Below are positions 36,820 to 49,900 of a DNA stretch of 64,000 bases, one piece after another. Location: positions 4,836,001-4,900,000 of the forward strand of contig NC_134983.1 of assembly GCF_050947335.1 (NCBI RefSeq), in the 5' to 3' direction. Within the stretch, counting starts at the first letter, position 1. Each line of letters begins with the position of its first letter. The notes under the pieces are model-generated. The model was not told the DNA's origin. It saw only the letters and a program-made list of their open reading frames with translations, and ran no database searches. The translations under genes were made by a program, and so were the position numbers. The stretch comes from Megachile rotundata. Taxonomy: Eukaryota; Arthropoda; Insecta; Hymenoptera; Megachilidae.

Positions 36820-37390
36820 AGTGCGTCTTTCAGAATTGAAAAATCTGTAAGTTGGATAGTTGGGAAATCGGAATATTAAAAATTTGAACATGGAAAAATG
36901 TGTACATTTGTAAATTGAAAAATTGAAAAATTGAAGAAGTAAGGAATTGAAGAATAGAAAAATGGAAAAATTGTAGAGTTGAGGAATTGAAGAATAGAAA
37001 AATGGAAAAATTGTAGAGTTGAGGAATTTATGAATTAAGAAATTAACGAATTGAAGAATTGACGAATTGACGAATTGAAAAATGGAAGAATTGAAGAAGT
37101 AAGCAATTGAAGAATAGAAAAATGGAGGAACTGTCGAATTGAAGAATTGAAGAACCGAAGAACTAAAGAATTGAAGAATCAAAGAATCGAAAAATCAAAG
37201 GATCGAAAAATTAAAGAATAGTGGAACTAAAAAATTGAAGAATTAAAGAATGTCGAAATTGAACATCTGAAACGTAAATCTATAAATTGTAAAATGGGAA
37301 AATAAGATAATTTGAAATTTGTATATTGAAGAACTGGAAAATTTGTAAATTTTTAAATCTGTAAATCTGTAAGTTTGAATTATAACGTTT
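36820..37390. repeat. Degenerate GAATTGAAGAA string with 40-bp tandem duplication
   Basis: Words GAATTGAAGAAT and AAAAATTGAAGAA repeat over about 500 bp. A 40-bp unit containing GAATAGAAAAATGGAAAAAT occurs twice back to back (about 36943-37022). The minus-strand frame of FFNSS-type residues here is repeat. Confidence 0.7.
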
Positions 37391-37639
37391 AAATCAGCAG
37401 TATCTGTACTAATTTCTAAGAATTTCAGATAACATTATTTCAAATATTCCCATGCTTGTATGAAACTAACCACTTCAGATCATTTTATAGCAAATAGTCA
37501 CAGTGATAACTAAATATTATCCAGTTAATAAATTGAAATTTATTCGTGACCTGGGAAAGTTTTTTCCAACCAACCAAAATCTTCGAATGTAACTAGTAAT
37601 CGTACATTTATATTCGTAACGATTCGTTTTATTACTTTC

Positions 37640-38070
37640 GGAAAGCGATAAGCGGATCAGATTCAGTGATCTCTCACGGTGACAAATCGAAGCGTCGATT
37701 CATTCAAGAACGAGATTCCTCTTTGACCGTTTTCGCTAGATGGTAATTTTATGAATGGTTGTTCGAGTTCGTGCATCCGTGCGTGCAAAACGCGACGGCG
37801 ACGAAATCGCATTACGCGAATTTCGGTCGCGGAATGCGCAATGAAACGCGACATCGCGGTCGTGTTCGTTTCGTTCTGTTTGCCCCGTCGAAAATGGGAG
37901 CTTTCAACGAGAGACCACGAGCCAAACAAGCTGGAAAGTATTCGTTGCAACCTTCGAACACGCAACACGAACAACGAGCTCGATCACAATTTCAATTACC
38001 CAAATACCGAGCGGTTACAATGAGCTACCCCCGACAAAACCCTCCACAACATTATCGAAGAAATTTCAAT
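37640..38070. promoter_or_regulatory. CpG-rich island, possible regulatory element
   Basis: About 430 bp with dense CG dinucleotides (CGCGACGGCGACGAAATCGC region at 37790). Open frames run on both strands, as expected in stop-poor GC-rich DNA, but none resembles a protein. Confidence 0.3.
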
Positions 38071-38619
38071 TGTTCCTTTTACCTATTGCTACATATGTAT
38101 GTATATTTACCATGAGTTACTTACAGACCAGAGAATTGTTTCTCTCCGTTATACTTCGCTTTTCACCGATTTCAATGAAGCAGGTTTTCTGTGTGCGTTG
38201 TACGCGTGGTTGCATAGGGGTGGTGCTTAAAATTCTACTGTTAAAATATTGTTTGGTAATCGTGATATTTTGTTCCACACTTTTATTAAAGAAAACGAAA
38301 CTTGGGACTAGAGAAGTTAAAGATTTAAAATACTGTTACCACAAAATGATCTTTCCTTACAAATAATAGGTAATTTATAGTTTAGTGCTATCCATTAGCA
38401 AATATTTAATCTCCGAACAATAAAGGAATTTGAAATTTGTTTTTCCCAGGATATTGTTGCTCAGAAACGACTGAAGTCTTGGATCCGAAGTAAGACAGAT
38501 GGCAAGCAATCAGTAACGGAGATGAAACAATAACATTTAAGAAAACGATAAAATAAACTGCAGAATGTTCCTCTTGCCTTCGCGTCATTCCTTTGATAAT
38601 AAACTAGGTTTGAAAAAAT

Positions 38620-38810
38620 AAACAAATTAGAAGTTTTGAAGTTCCATAAATAAAAGGATTCAAGGTTCAAAAATTTAAAAATTCTGAAATTCTGTAACTT
38701 CAGAATTGGAAAATTCTAAAATCCCGAAACTCAGACATTCAATAGTTCAAAACTTCCGACATTCTAAAATTAAAAAATTTCAGAATTCCAAATTTTATTC
38801 TAAACTTTCC
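38620..38810. repeat. Degenerate AAATTCTGAAATT string
   Basis: Short block of the same octamer-like word family. Confidence 0.45.
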
Positions 38811-38963
38811 CTAATTTAAGATCCCTCTTAAGAAATTTTCTAGTCCCCGTCTTTAGTCGTTTTGTGCAGATTTTCCCTAGATTTATCCTAGGATTTCCCT
38901 AAGTGTGTACGTCGGTATTCATAAGCTTCTCCGTAAGGATTAGATCTCATTACTACTCTTGTA

Positions 38964-39602
38964 CAGGGTATCTCAAAACTTGTGATACAAACGGTGGACA
39001 ACTGATTCTACGTGTAAGAACAAATAAAAAGACACATACTTCCATACTCAACTTTGTTTTCGAGAAAATTGTATTTAAAAATTTGTCAAAATATTTTCGC
39101 AATTTTATTCAATACTTTTGTCAACTCAAGAGCTAAAAAATATTATAAATACATACAATTATTAACAATTAATAATTATTAAATTATAAAAAATATAATT
39201 ATTACAAAAATGTTTAATTTAAAAGTTATAATAAATTATAATTATTAAATTAAATTATTATTAATCATTGTCCTCTATGGTTACTTATATGTATATTTAT
39301 CATCCCTTCAACTAAATTACACCAAGTATATCACTATCACAAAGAATAATAACCGAAAATCTATTTTAACTGCATTAATACTCACATTCACTGATCCACA
39401 ACATCCACTAGTTATCAATTTAATAAAAAAGTGGTAGAAATTATCATCTTCCTTGCGATTAACTTTTCTTTCCAGCACATTAAAGAATGTTCAGATTTAA
39501 TTTTCTCAGAGGAACTAAATACAGGAAATGTTACTCTTCTGCTTCAACTTGTTTTTACAAACAAAATTAGTACTCTGGTACCACGATTTTTGGAACACTT
39601 TG
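38964..39602. mobile_element. CAGGGT-ended TA-target element, diverged
   Basis: The left end CAGGGTATCTCAAAACTTGT (38964) and the reverse complement of the right end (CAAAGTGTTCCAAAAATCGT from 39602) align as diverged inverted repeats, and TA flanks both. The interior (39130-39260) is almost pure A/T with no transposase. The outer CAGGGT resembles the foldback element at 16906, so the two may be related. Confidence 0.5.
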
Positions 39603-39609
39603 TATATCA

Positions 39610-42600
39610 CCAATTTCGGCGCAGCTTTTTCCCCTTTGTCAGGAATTCGAATAATCCTCTCGGTAGCTGCGAGACAAACAGCATTAACCCTGTTCCAGCT
39701 ATCGTGTTTGTCAACCAAGGAGATAAGTTTAGACGTAAAGTTCCATAGATTTGTCAGTGAAGCAAAAAGTGATACGTTTCAGCCACTCTTTGGACGTAAC
39801 AGGGAATTCTGCTACTTTCTTAGCAGCTCAAGAAGTGGTTTCTTTCGATCCTGTCATATTTTCCTTTTTGCCTCTGACTCGTTGTTTCGTCAACTTCGTT
39901 CTTTTTATTTTTACTCCCGTCATCGAGAAACGTTTGTTATTTGATCATGTATACCTACTGCACTTCGTGCAATTTCCAACTGAATTATTTTACAATATTC
40001 AATTCGCTTTGAACTGCTTATGAAACTCCGATTATACGCAGTTGAGCAGATGCATTCGAACTGCCAGAATGTTAAGAATATTTAAAAATTACCGGTGATA
40101 ATATATATATGATATAATACTTGTATATATATGATAATATATGATATTATTTTAGAAAAACTGACAAAATTACAGAAGTAACAAGACATCTAACGGAATT
40201 TGAATTCGTTCACGAGACAAGTAGCAGCCATCTTGTGAGATAGTGCTACAGTTTATCTGATGGTAAAGATTCTCCAATCAGAATTCGCTTTTAATTTTAA
40301 AAGAAAATCGCCGGGATAACGCAATTCGACGTCCAGGAAAAAAGACGAGAAAGATATCGGGAAAAAATGGCGGACAGAGAGGAAGAGAATAGAAAGTTGA
40401 TGGTCCTTACAACGACTAATTATCATCGTTAATTTCACCCGGAAGATAGAAACTCGTCTAGACTATAAAGTGGAACAGTTTTTCAGGGTTTGTAGGCCAT
40501 CTTTCTTCCTTTCTCTTGGAGGTTTCAGGGACGTGAAAAGAGAGTCGTTTACTCGCTAGGAGGGAGGGTCTTTAAGCGGCTTAAGGATATTTGGCAAACC
40601 GGACGAATGTTTCTTTTATGTGTCTCCTTTGAGACACGCTTCTACCTCTTCTTCATATTTCTCTTACTTTTCGCTCCGGTCCTCGTTTTCCTCCAGAGAT
40701 AACGGGTTATAATTGCTTTTCTAATGTAACCATCTGAGAAAATGTAGGAGGTAGAAAAGTTGCGGCAGAAAGATCTCCTTGAATTAAAGTTTCGCAATTG
40801 TCGAATAATTTATGCGTTGCTTCTTTCTGGCGAATTTTGCGATCAATGTTTCTAGTGTTATATCTCGTACGCTTATGAAAATATTTATAAGAAAATCTGT
40901 GATCTTATTTTATTTCAAAATTTGTGATAAGTTCGAACCTGTTGTTCAAGTTTGAAGTACTGTTCGTGTTTGATAAGTAGGCATGTGAACCAATTCTAAA
41001 AATTCGTAGTTGCAGACGTTTAAAGAATTAAATCTTCGATGCTTAAAATAGTATATTGATAGAATCGATATAAACGTCTGACACGTCAATCTTTATCACA
41101 AATTATTTTTCATTATTTTTAGCTGTTATTAAACATTGATGAAACACAGGTTATTTTACGAATATCATCCAGAAAAGAACGACACGATAAAGTTGCAACC
41201 AAATGAGTTGCGAGTTTGATCATACCTTTACCTCCATTTTTCATAACTTTCCCATTATTTCCGTGAAAAATAACAGTTCCATTTATCATTTCATAGGATG
41301 TGCAGAATCATGCTGTAAAGGAAGTTTTCATTTCAGAAGAAGCTGAAAATTCAACATTCCTCTCTCAAATATTCATCTTAAAATTTAACTATGTACACTC
41401 CCATTCATACATATTAGAACACTTACTAGTTTCAGTTTGAAATTTACTTAATAACATCATATACTCCGAAAATAGTATTAATTAATAATTTATTACTTCA
41501 ATTATTATTTTAATTTATTACACTGGATGCAATTTTTAAATACTTTTAAAAGTTTTGGTCAATTCTTAAATACATAAGTATATTAAAAATTGTATAAATA
41601 AGGCTTAAAATCTTTTTATTAATGTATGGTCAAACCTTCGCTGTAATAAAATTTTATAATTTTGTCATATAGGCACATGAGTAGTATTTTTTAAATAAAA
41701 TTCTGAAGTTTGACGTACAAAATTCAGGTTAATTCATGTCGATACTTATAATATTCATGTTATAATTTTTTAACCAAAATTAGATTTAATCTGACCCCGC
41801 ACATTAAAAAGTTTTAATCATACCAAAGGATACAGTATACAGTTGTCAATGAGTTGGGGAGTGAGGTCGATCCAAAGTGAAAGAAGCTATCTCCGCCGTG
41901 AACGCTTCCATCGTTATACATATATCGGCAAATAAGAATAATAATGACAGTAACAACTGCACCACGCAATTCACACTATCTCACTCATTCTCCAGACGTT
42001 TGCTAACTGTCGTTGGTTTTGCTCTAAATGTTCTGTGTCATCGTTCTAATCAATTGTTCCTACCACCTAAAATACGAGTGTGTCCAAGCATTCATTTTTC
42101 TATTTTGACCGCAGCTCTTCTAAACACCTGGGTCAACCTCCTCACGCGCCAACTCGTGGGTTGACATCGGTACTAGGTTTACGGAACGCGTCAAAATGGC
42201 GCCTCCTAGATATCGTATTTTAAATGATAGAAATTAAGATATTTTTGTCGAGATGTTATTTTCAAGATGAAACATAATTGCAAAAATATAATACATTTAT
42301 ATATCGTTGTAGTTTATTTTTAATCTCAACGTAACTGCAGATCGATGTTCTAACCTAACGTCAACTCTTGATCCTAAGAACTCTTGAGTTCTAAAAGTAT
42401 ACAAAGTTTCTAAAAATGCAAGAGTATTCATAAAGTGATTTTGCATAAGATCGGACGTAGATGTATATCAAGTGCATAATCAAAATTCAGATCCAAGTTT
42501 CTCGCTAAGGATCCAGCAGTCAACGCGACATAAGAATTCGTACAAAAGTAGTAATATTTCTTTGGGGCGGTGTTAGCGTAAAAAAAGGACAAGTAGCAAA

Positions 42601-43200
42601 GGAAGTGGAAGAAGAAGAGGGAAAGAACGTCGATTTTCTTTTGTGGAGAGTTGTCTCCGCCATGGCGTCAGTGCGACGTCCAAAAATAGGGGCTGTATTA
42701 GGGTGTAAGCCTGTAGCTGCTCGTTTTCGCACGGCTCACCGGACTGCGAATGCATCGACTTCGGCTGCCAGTAATTTTAGATCTGGAGGAGACGTCGCGA
42801 CGCGCCCTGAAGGATTCCACCTCTGCTCCTACAGACTCAAAACGAAACGATACTGCAAGAAGTATCCGAGGAGCTTTTCATCAGCATCGGACAATCCCTT
42901 AATAACATTTCCGCCGGAGAAAAGCTGGAACCCGCCAATCGACCGGTTGATGGTTTCTCTAAAATGTCTATTAATCCCTTCTTCAAGAACTTCTTTTCTT
43001 CCTGAAGTACTATTTTGCTTGGACGATTATGGGGTCAAGATGGATGTTAAAATTAAGTCCATTTTGGTACATGTTGTGAAACCAAAACTATAAATGATTT
43101 CTTATGGAGCTTTCCAAAATCCCAAGTTTCTAACTCTGAAACATACCAGCATCGAAAATTCCAAACCTTCCAAATGACTATTTTCTGACTAATTCTGATT
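39610..43200. other. Intron stretch with several GC-rich patches
   Basis: Patches at 39640-40080, 40200-40760 (purine-rich), 41840-42200 and 42560-43000. The largest frame, 42605-43093 plus, has no recognised domain. No splice-supported gene is visible. Confidence 0.35.
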
Positions 43201-43205
43201 AGATC

Positions 43206-43930
43206 AACTTCTGTATAGGAAGTAAAGGAGGATACTAAAAATAGACCAATTTTGGCCTAAATGGTTTCTTATAGATTTTTTACCGTAGCATCACGTGGTG
43301 ACATCAGTTTTTCTTTAGACGAGGAAAATGTGGAAAAATTAGAAAAAAGACCATGAAAAATGCAATTTTCCGCATAAAAGACACATGTATTATACTTGTG
43401 GATACTTGTCTGAACACAAGTGTAACCAAGCTTGTATCAGTCGGTAACCGAGTAGGAGGATGTTGTTTTCAAGTTATGTTGATAGTACAGTATTTTGGAT
43501 TTGCGAAATATTTAAACACAATATGACTATCAGCCTACAGTTTTTATCCATTTTTAAAAATAATTGTTCATTCGAGAATTCAAAGAATTATGAAGTTTCT
43601 GAGTCTGAGGAATGTTTACATGTGATATTGTTACTTTTAATTCGCTATCTTCAAAGCCAAATAATGTACGACTACTGTTTAGGCAATTTCATCGTAATGC
43701 ACATCGAGTAACTCTAATGCCGAAGGAGAAGAAATGTTTTTTATGTGAAAAATTGCATTTTTCATGGTGTTTGTTGCATTTTTCTGTATTTTCTCTGCTG
43801 TCTTAAGACAAATGGACGTTACCAGGCGAGTCTACGGTAAAAAATCTGTAAGAGACTATTTGGTACAACACTGTGGGCCAAAATCAATCTAGTTTTAACA
43901 TCATTCTTTGGTTCTTATACAGAAGTTTAG
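43206..43930. mobile_element. Foldback element with ~190-bp diverged inverted arms
   Basis: The left arm (about 43206-43390) starts AACTTCTGTATAGGAA and includes ATTTTTTACCGTAG and ACCATGAAAAATGCAATTTT. The right arm (about 43730-43930) carries the same landmarks in reverse order and orientation. The centre is about 340 bp. A partial third copy of the outer part is at about 43038-43083. No target duplication could be fixed. Confidence 0.6.
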
Positions 43931-44640
43931 TTATTTAGAAGTTTGGAAATTTCTGATGTTGGGATGTTCGAGAGATAGGAACTTGGGAATTTGGAAAGTT
44001 TGGGAATGGAGGGCTGGAAATTTCGGGATTTAAGAAAGAGATTTGGGGATGTTGAGAATTTGGAAAGGTTGAAACTAGAGAGTTTGGAAATGGACCATTT
44101 GCAAAGTTAAGAATTTGGAAATTTGAAAATTTAGTAATTTGCGAATCTGGAAATTTAATAAATTTGAGAATTTAAATATTTTGAAATTTGTCAACTTTGA
44201 GGATTAAGAAGTTAATTAGAGATTATTAAGTTTGGAAATTTGGAAACTTGAAAGTGTGGAAATGTATTGATTTAATATCAAATTTGGAAATTTGGGAATT
44301 TGAAAAGTTAGTAATCTAGGAGGATCATTTCAAAGAGAACTTTACAAATTCAGAATTTATAAATTTGATAGTTTATGAGCTAATAATTAATCATTTGTAA
44401 ATTTCTAAACTTATAGAATAATTAATCCGGAAATTTTAACATTGCTAAATCTATTAATTACACAATTTGAAAATTCAGAGGATCTGTAAATTAAAAGTTT
44501 CAAATCTTGGCAATTCGAAGACTCGCAAACTTGGTATCATGGAAATTTGAAATTTAAACTATTTTCAACTTTATAAATACAAAGACTTGTGAATTTGTTA
44601 ACTTGAAAATTTCATATTTTGAAAATTCCCAAGTTTAAAT
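43930..44640. repeat. Degenerate GGAAATTTG-type string
   Basis: About 700 bp of GGAAATTTG/GGGAATTTGG words, purine spacers on the plus strand, directly after the foldback element. Confidence 0.65.
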
Positions 44641-45535
44641 AAGTATTTCTTCTCATTCAGACGTAGCCTACGTTGCATCTGAGTGTAATGTGCCGCAAGT
44701 TACGGAAGCCACAAAAATTCAGACGAAAGAAGTTTTGAAGTTGGAATTAGAAGTTGGAATCAGCATACTGTTCATGTGAAATGAAACTTTGGGTGGCAAA
44801 ACAAAACCATAAATAGCCTAAATGGTCCATTTGTGGTCACTGCATTATTAGCCATTTCTAAAATTACAAAAATCTTAAATTATAGAATCGAAAAACGATA
44901 TCTACACGCAAACACGATGAAAAGAAAACAGTTTTCTAAATTAAGAAAAGAGTATAGTCAGGATCTGATAACAGTAATCAGGGAGTCAGGAAAATGGTGG
45001 TCCTCAGTAGGTTACTCAGTAGGTTGATGTACAAAAACATCTGCAACGCAGTAATTCGTTGCAAGTTATTTTCAAGTATTTTAAGAATTGATCCAAATAT
45101 TTGTCCCGCGTCCAGACGGTTTCTCTTTTGATGCGGAATATTTAAAAGACTGCGATCTGTTATTTGTTCATCGGTGTTAGAGGCAAGTTCGCGAGACGAC
45201 CAAATGAAACTGCAATTAATTGCAGCTATAACATCACATTGTAAAAGCGTTGGCTGTTTGCCAGCACCGTTATTGCTGCAAATAACTTTCTATAAATAAT
45301 ACTTGCGACAAGCGATCTCTCTAGCCAGCTTGCATTTCGAATATAAGCCTCACTTAACAGTGCCATCGATTGGAATTTGTAACTCTATGCAGTAATTCCT
45401 AAAAATCTTAAAAAATTCCTTATCTCTTAATAAAATCACTGGCAAAAATTTTAATTTACGATATCTGCCATTTTAATAGGAAAATGTGATTAAAATTGCT
45501 GATGGTCTTACGACTATTACTTTAACATTAGATCT

Positions 45536-45723
45536 ACCGGCATACAATGTGTACTTAATTTGAAATTAAAAAATAAATAAACAAACGACGAAACATAACT
45601 TAGTACACACATTTATTCTTTATCTTGATAAAAATCAATGCTGATTTCAAGGAATGTGGTTTAACAAAATGTGTATGTTATCATAAGAAATTTGTGGATT
45701 TGACTGGTTTAGTAGTTTTAGTG
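45536..45723 (-). mobile_element. Short TTAA MITE, copy 1
   Basis: Flanked by TTAA (45532-45535, 45724-45727). The ends are CATTAGATCTACCGG and, reversed, CACTAAAACTACTAAACCAG. The interior matches copy 2 at 47036 in the opposite orientation (shared: AAATAAACAAACGACGAAAC and, in reverse complement, ATTTCAAGGAATGT). Confidence 0.75.
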
Positions 45724-46379
45724 TTAAACAGGATTCGAATAAGATTTATAATTATAATTTTTGTGATCGTAAACAGATTAGTTATTTTATAAGTACAATA
45801 TATATTTAAGCTTGCGTAAGGGGAGTTTAATACTAATTGAATTTCTCTGAAAAGGGTAGATATTTCCTGAAAAAGTAATAGCGTACCATTCTTTTCGCGA
45901 AGAAACAAGAATTTTGTAGGACGAAGCTTTCTAGCAGGATTACAGATCCGCAGACGTTTTATTAACGGTTTGAGATACACATTTTATTAGGTGTTCGTAA
46001 CACCGGCCATAAAGTCATAGTTTAAGGGAGTTTAATGGGATCAATTTAGTTATTTTCAGGGGGGTCACGATACGTGGTTTGTTTACGGGACGAAATTTCC
46101 TTAAGCTAGTGCGGAAAAATGTCACGTATAAAAGGCATTAAGGATTAATAGGATCGTTTAACACTTTTACTGCGACTCGAGCTGCTAGCAATTTATGTAC
46201 CTTCCAATCCTCAATTTTTTTACTGTTAACGTAAATCGGAGTTGTTACGATGGGAACGATTATTACCTTTCAAAGCTAAGAATTCTTCAGTTTGGTGTTT
46301 TTTGTCGATACCATTACGTCGAATAATGGTACCAATTTGGATTCTGTATACAGATTGCATCATTATTTATAATAATGTT

Positions 46380-46660
46380 GTAAATCTGTCTGTGCCATGT
46401 TAGTATTTACAAATAATAGTTGTAGTTATTATGGTTAAATATAGTTATGGTTATTACGATTAACTATAATATATTTATACCTACTACAATTTTATACAAT
46501 TGTCGGTAATACAGTTTACTGTAATGTAGTAGCTATGATAAGTAACATAATTATTACTAATAATTACAATATAGTTATTGCAACAACTACAATATATTTG
46601 GTACAGTTCATTGAACAATTTATATTCTTATGAACTATAGTTGTTTATAGTAGAGCATAG
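46380..46660. repeat. Degenerate TAGTTATTAC-type repeat
   Basis: Words TATAGTTAT and ATTACAATATAGTTATT recur at irregular spacing between the two TTAA MITEs. Confidence 0.4.
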
Positions 46661-47035
46661 ATAGTAATTTACATTTTCATAAGTAATGATGAATTATTAA
46701 GGACAGAAACACATTAATATTTTGTCACATGAAATCACATACTAATTAAAATTCATTTTCAGTTATTTAGAACTACAGTGTGTACCACAAATATCAATTC
46801 ATCAATATTTTAATATTTTGTTAATTTAAAAGTGATTAATATTAGATTGTTTTACATATTATCACAGATTACCATTTACAGATATATAGCTTAATAATAT
46901 ATTGTAGTATACTAACCTAACATATAACAATGAATACTTGTGGGACATTTCAATATGATTTTTTGAACATATTGTGCAAATATAAAAAATATTGTATTAA
47001 AATTACAAAGCCAAGGTAAGAATTTTGTTAATTAA

Positions 47036-47252
47036 CACTAAAACTACCAAACCGGTCAAATGACCGCTCGTCAAGTTTCTTATTATAAGGTACTCATTTC
47101 GTTAAAGTACATTCCTTGAAATCAGAATTGATTTTCATCAAGATTAAGAATAAATGTGTGTACTAATTTATGTTTTGTCGTTTGTTTATTTATGTTTTAA
47201 CTTCATTTTTAATTTCGAATTAAGTACACATTATATGCCGGTAGGTTTAGTG
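47036..47252 (+). mobile_element. Short TTAA MITE, copy 2
   Basis: Flanked by TTAA (47032-47035, 47253-47256). Ends CACTAAAACTACCAAACCGG and, reversed, CACTAAACCTACCGG. A subterminal hairpin CGGTCAAATGACCG follows the left end. The TTAA target and short ends point to the piggyBac superfamily, but no transposase is present. It is the same family as 45536-45723, in opposite orientation. Confidence 0.8.
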
Positions 47253-48027
47253 TTAATGTCTTGTGTTAAGTTAGGTATCTCATAGTTTGAAGACAGATTT
47301 CTATATAGTCGAAGAAGTACAGAAATATTATTTTGAAGCAGATAAATAGAACTCATCACATGAAAGTACAAAAATATTAAAATTTAATCATTTGATCTAT
47401 AATGAATATTTTTATTTTCTTCTAATATTTCTATTAAATTAGCAATTTACATTTTCCGATCGAACGGAAGAAAATTTTATAATTTCTATAAAATTTTTTG
47501 TTCTCCCATAATATGTTTAATTTGGTACCTCAACAAATTAATTCGATCGTTCAGAAATTCACTCCTGCTAAGAACCATAACACGGATAATGACCATAAGT
47601 AATTACTATACATAATACAATGTACATCATTATGACCATGTCACTCATCATTTAACAATGATTTGAAACAGAGAAATGATAGGATATAATAAATATTCGT
47701 ATATCTGAATTCTGTGATGAGTCTGCATTGTTTAAAGTATGAAATTTCAGATGAGATAATAAACTCGGAATGTAAAGGATGCAAAGGATTACTTCCACGA
47801 GAAGTGGTTGCCAAATATTCAACTCAAAATAACATTGTACATAAATACCGTGAAATAGGAAGAAGGACAAAGTGAACGTATATTTGATCATTCATGCAAT
47901 CAATTAATCTAATCGGTAAAAACAATGTAGAATAATGAAGTTAAATTTTTAATGAAATATTTGATCCAAAAAATAAAAAAACATCTAATCAAACGGACTG
48001 TACTTATCATGACTGACGTAAGACGCG

Positions 48028-48289
48028 CTCAATTTATTAAAGGCAGTTTCGTGAAAAGAAAATGTTAAGATATTTCTGATCAATATTTTATTACAAAAAG
48101 CACTGTAATTTTTATGCAACCAATGTGTAAAAGTAAGTAGGTGTGTAAAATGTGTAAAAATAAGTTCTCAATTTATTGAAGATAGTTTCGTAAAAAGAAA
48201 GATATTGAAATATTTCTGATCTATTTTCTTGCAAAAAACACTCATTCATTCTTCATTTTTATGCAACCAATGTGTAAAATTAAGCAGGT
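48028..48289. repeat. Tandem duplication, two ~115-bp copies
   Basis: Copies 48028-48141 and 48167-48289 both run from CTCAATTTATT through AGATATTTCTGATC-like and AAATATTTCTGATC words to TTTTATGCAACCAATGTGTA. Divergence is moderate with one insertion in the second copy. Confidence 0.75.
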
Positions 48290-48889
48290 ACTCGAGATTA
48301 AATTAGAGAAAAAGATGCATCCTACGCGTACGATACATAAAGCAAATCATATATCATAAAGCAAAGATCAAATTTTATTATTAGAAGAAAATAAGTATAA
48401 TTTTAGAAACAAAATACGATAGATTTTCATTATATTGCTACGTACATAGAAATGGACATTTATTAGGACTGGTAATATAGAAAGAGTGTCTTTCATGCGG
48501 TACTTGAATTAAAGCTGTGCCAACAGTTTGTGAATGTATCAGTGGAGTTACATTGAAACAATGGATGGTCTCAATGTAATTCTTATATAATGTGTTTGCT
48601 GCTGCACGAAAATTTTGGGGGATGTACCGCGTGCCACCGATTCGGTTTCTTAGCCATACACACGCATACGCTTTGTTCAACAGAGAATTTACGATCTCAT
48701 TCTTTGATCAAAAAGAACGGCACCGGCCTTTAATATAATGACGGTCTTTGTGTATCTCTGTATGATACTGTAAGGTAGATTTACTTGTGCGTGTAAAAGT
48801 CTGTGCGAATGGGAATTTGTTCAATTGACAATATAAATGTTGATGGTAACATATATCGTGGTCATATAAGGCAGAGTAATATAGTGTGG

Positions 48890-49145
48890 CGGTGTTGATA
48901 TAGAACGGGATGTTGGGGAATGGATTGATACACAAAGGGGAGATACTGAATAGGATGTTATATAACAGGGAAATATTGAACAGGAAGTTATAGAACGGGG
49001 ATATATGTTAAGAGGATATAGAACGGAACGTTGTGAAACGATGCGATATATTGTGGATGAGACATTTTCGAACGGGACGGTAGGTAACAGGGGAATAAAG
49101 GACGCACGTTATGGAACAGGGCAATATAGAATGGAACACAGTTAT
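48890..49145. repeat. Degenerate ATAGAACGGG minisatellite
   Basis: Words ATAGAACGGG, GAACAGG and GGACGTTATG recur every ~20-30 bp. A second small block with the same words lies at about 49600-49680. Confidence 0.55.
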
Positions 49146-49149
49146 GCAG

Positions 49150-49900
49150 AATTATAATTAGATTGCTTTACGAATTATAATTGCACGGCAATACAATTAC
49201 ATTAAAATTTTGATTTAGATTATTCAATTAAATTATAACTAAAGTGTAATGTAACTGAATTACTATTTATAAAATATCCAAATAGACAGTTACTTAGAGT
49301 TAGAAAAAACCATTTCAAATTCTGAAAAAAGAAATATTTATTATGAGTGATGAGTATGTTATTCATGAATTTTTAGTAAATACCTGAATTGTAGTGCAGA
49401 AGTTAGTGTAATTTAATTATACTTATGATTAGAGTAATTAATAAACAAATTAGTTGAACGATTTGAACGATGTAATTCAATTGCTATACATATAATTAAA
49501 TTACTTAAGTAAGAAATTATTTTGGGATAATATTTAAATTATTTTCAAATATGTAATTACTATATATTTGAAAGACAATGTAATTAAATTAATATAACTG
49601 TAGAACGGGGTCATACAGTACAGGACGTTATGAAATAGGGAGATATAAAGCAGGAAGACACAGAACAGCCTGTTATAAATCGAAGAAGAGTTATATAGAA
49701 TTATAATTACATAAATTACCGAACAAGTTACAATTACAAAGTAATTCAATTACATGCTAATTCAGATTACATATGTAATTTTACATTCGTAATTCAGATT
49801 TCTTATTTCATTTAATTACAACGTAATTCACAACTGCAAGTAAAGTACAATTGCAAAATACAATGTAACCGAACCAGAATTACAAAGTAAAAGATAACCA
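49150..49900. repeat. Degenerate GTAATTCAATTAC-type repeats
   Basis: Self-complementary words built on AATTACA/TGTAATT recur on both sides of the second ATAGAACGGG block. This is simple AT-rich repeat, not coding. Confidence 0.5.

Noticed and set aside
36802..37182. 126-codon frame rich in FFNSS
   Set aside because: Translation of the degenerate GAATTGAAG repeat.
42605..43093. 162-codon plus-strand frame
   Set aside because: No domain recognised; compositional openness in a GC-rich patch, and the opposite strand is also partly open.
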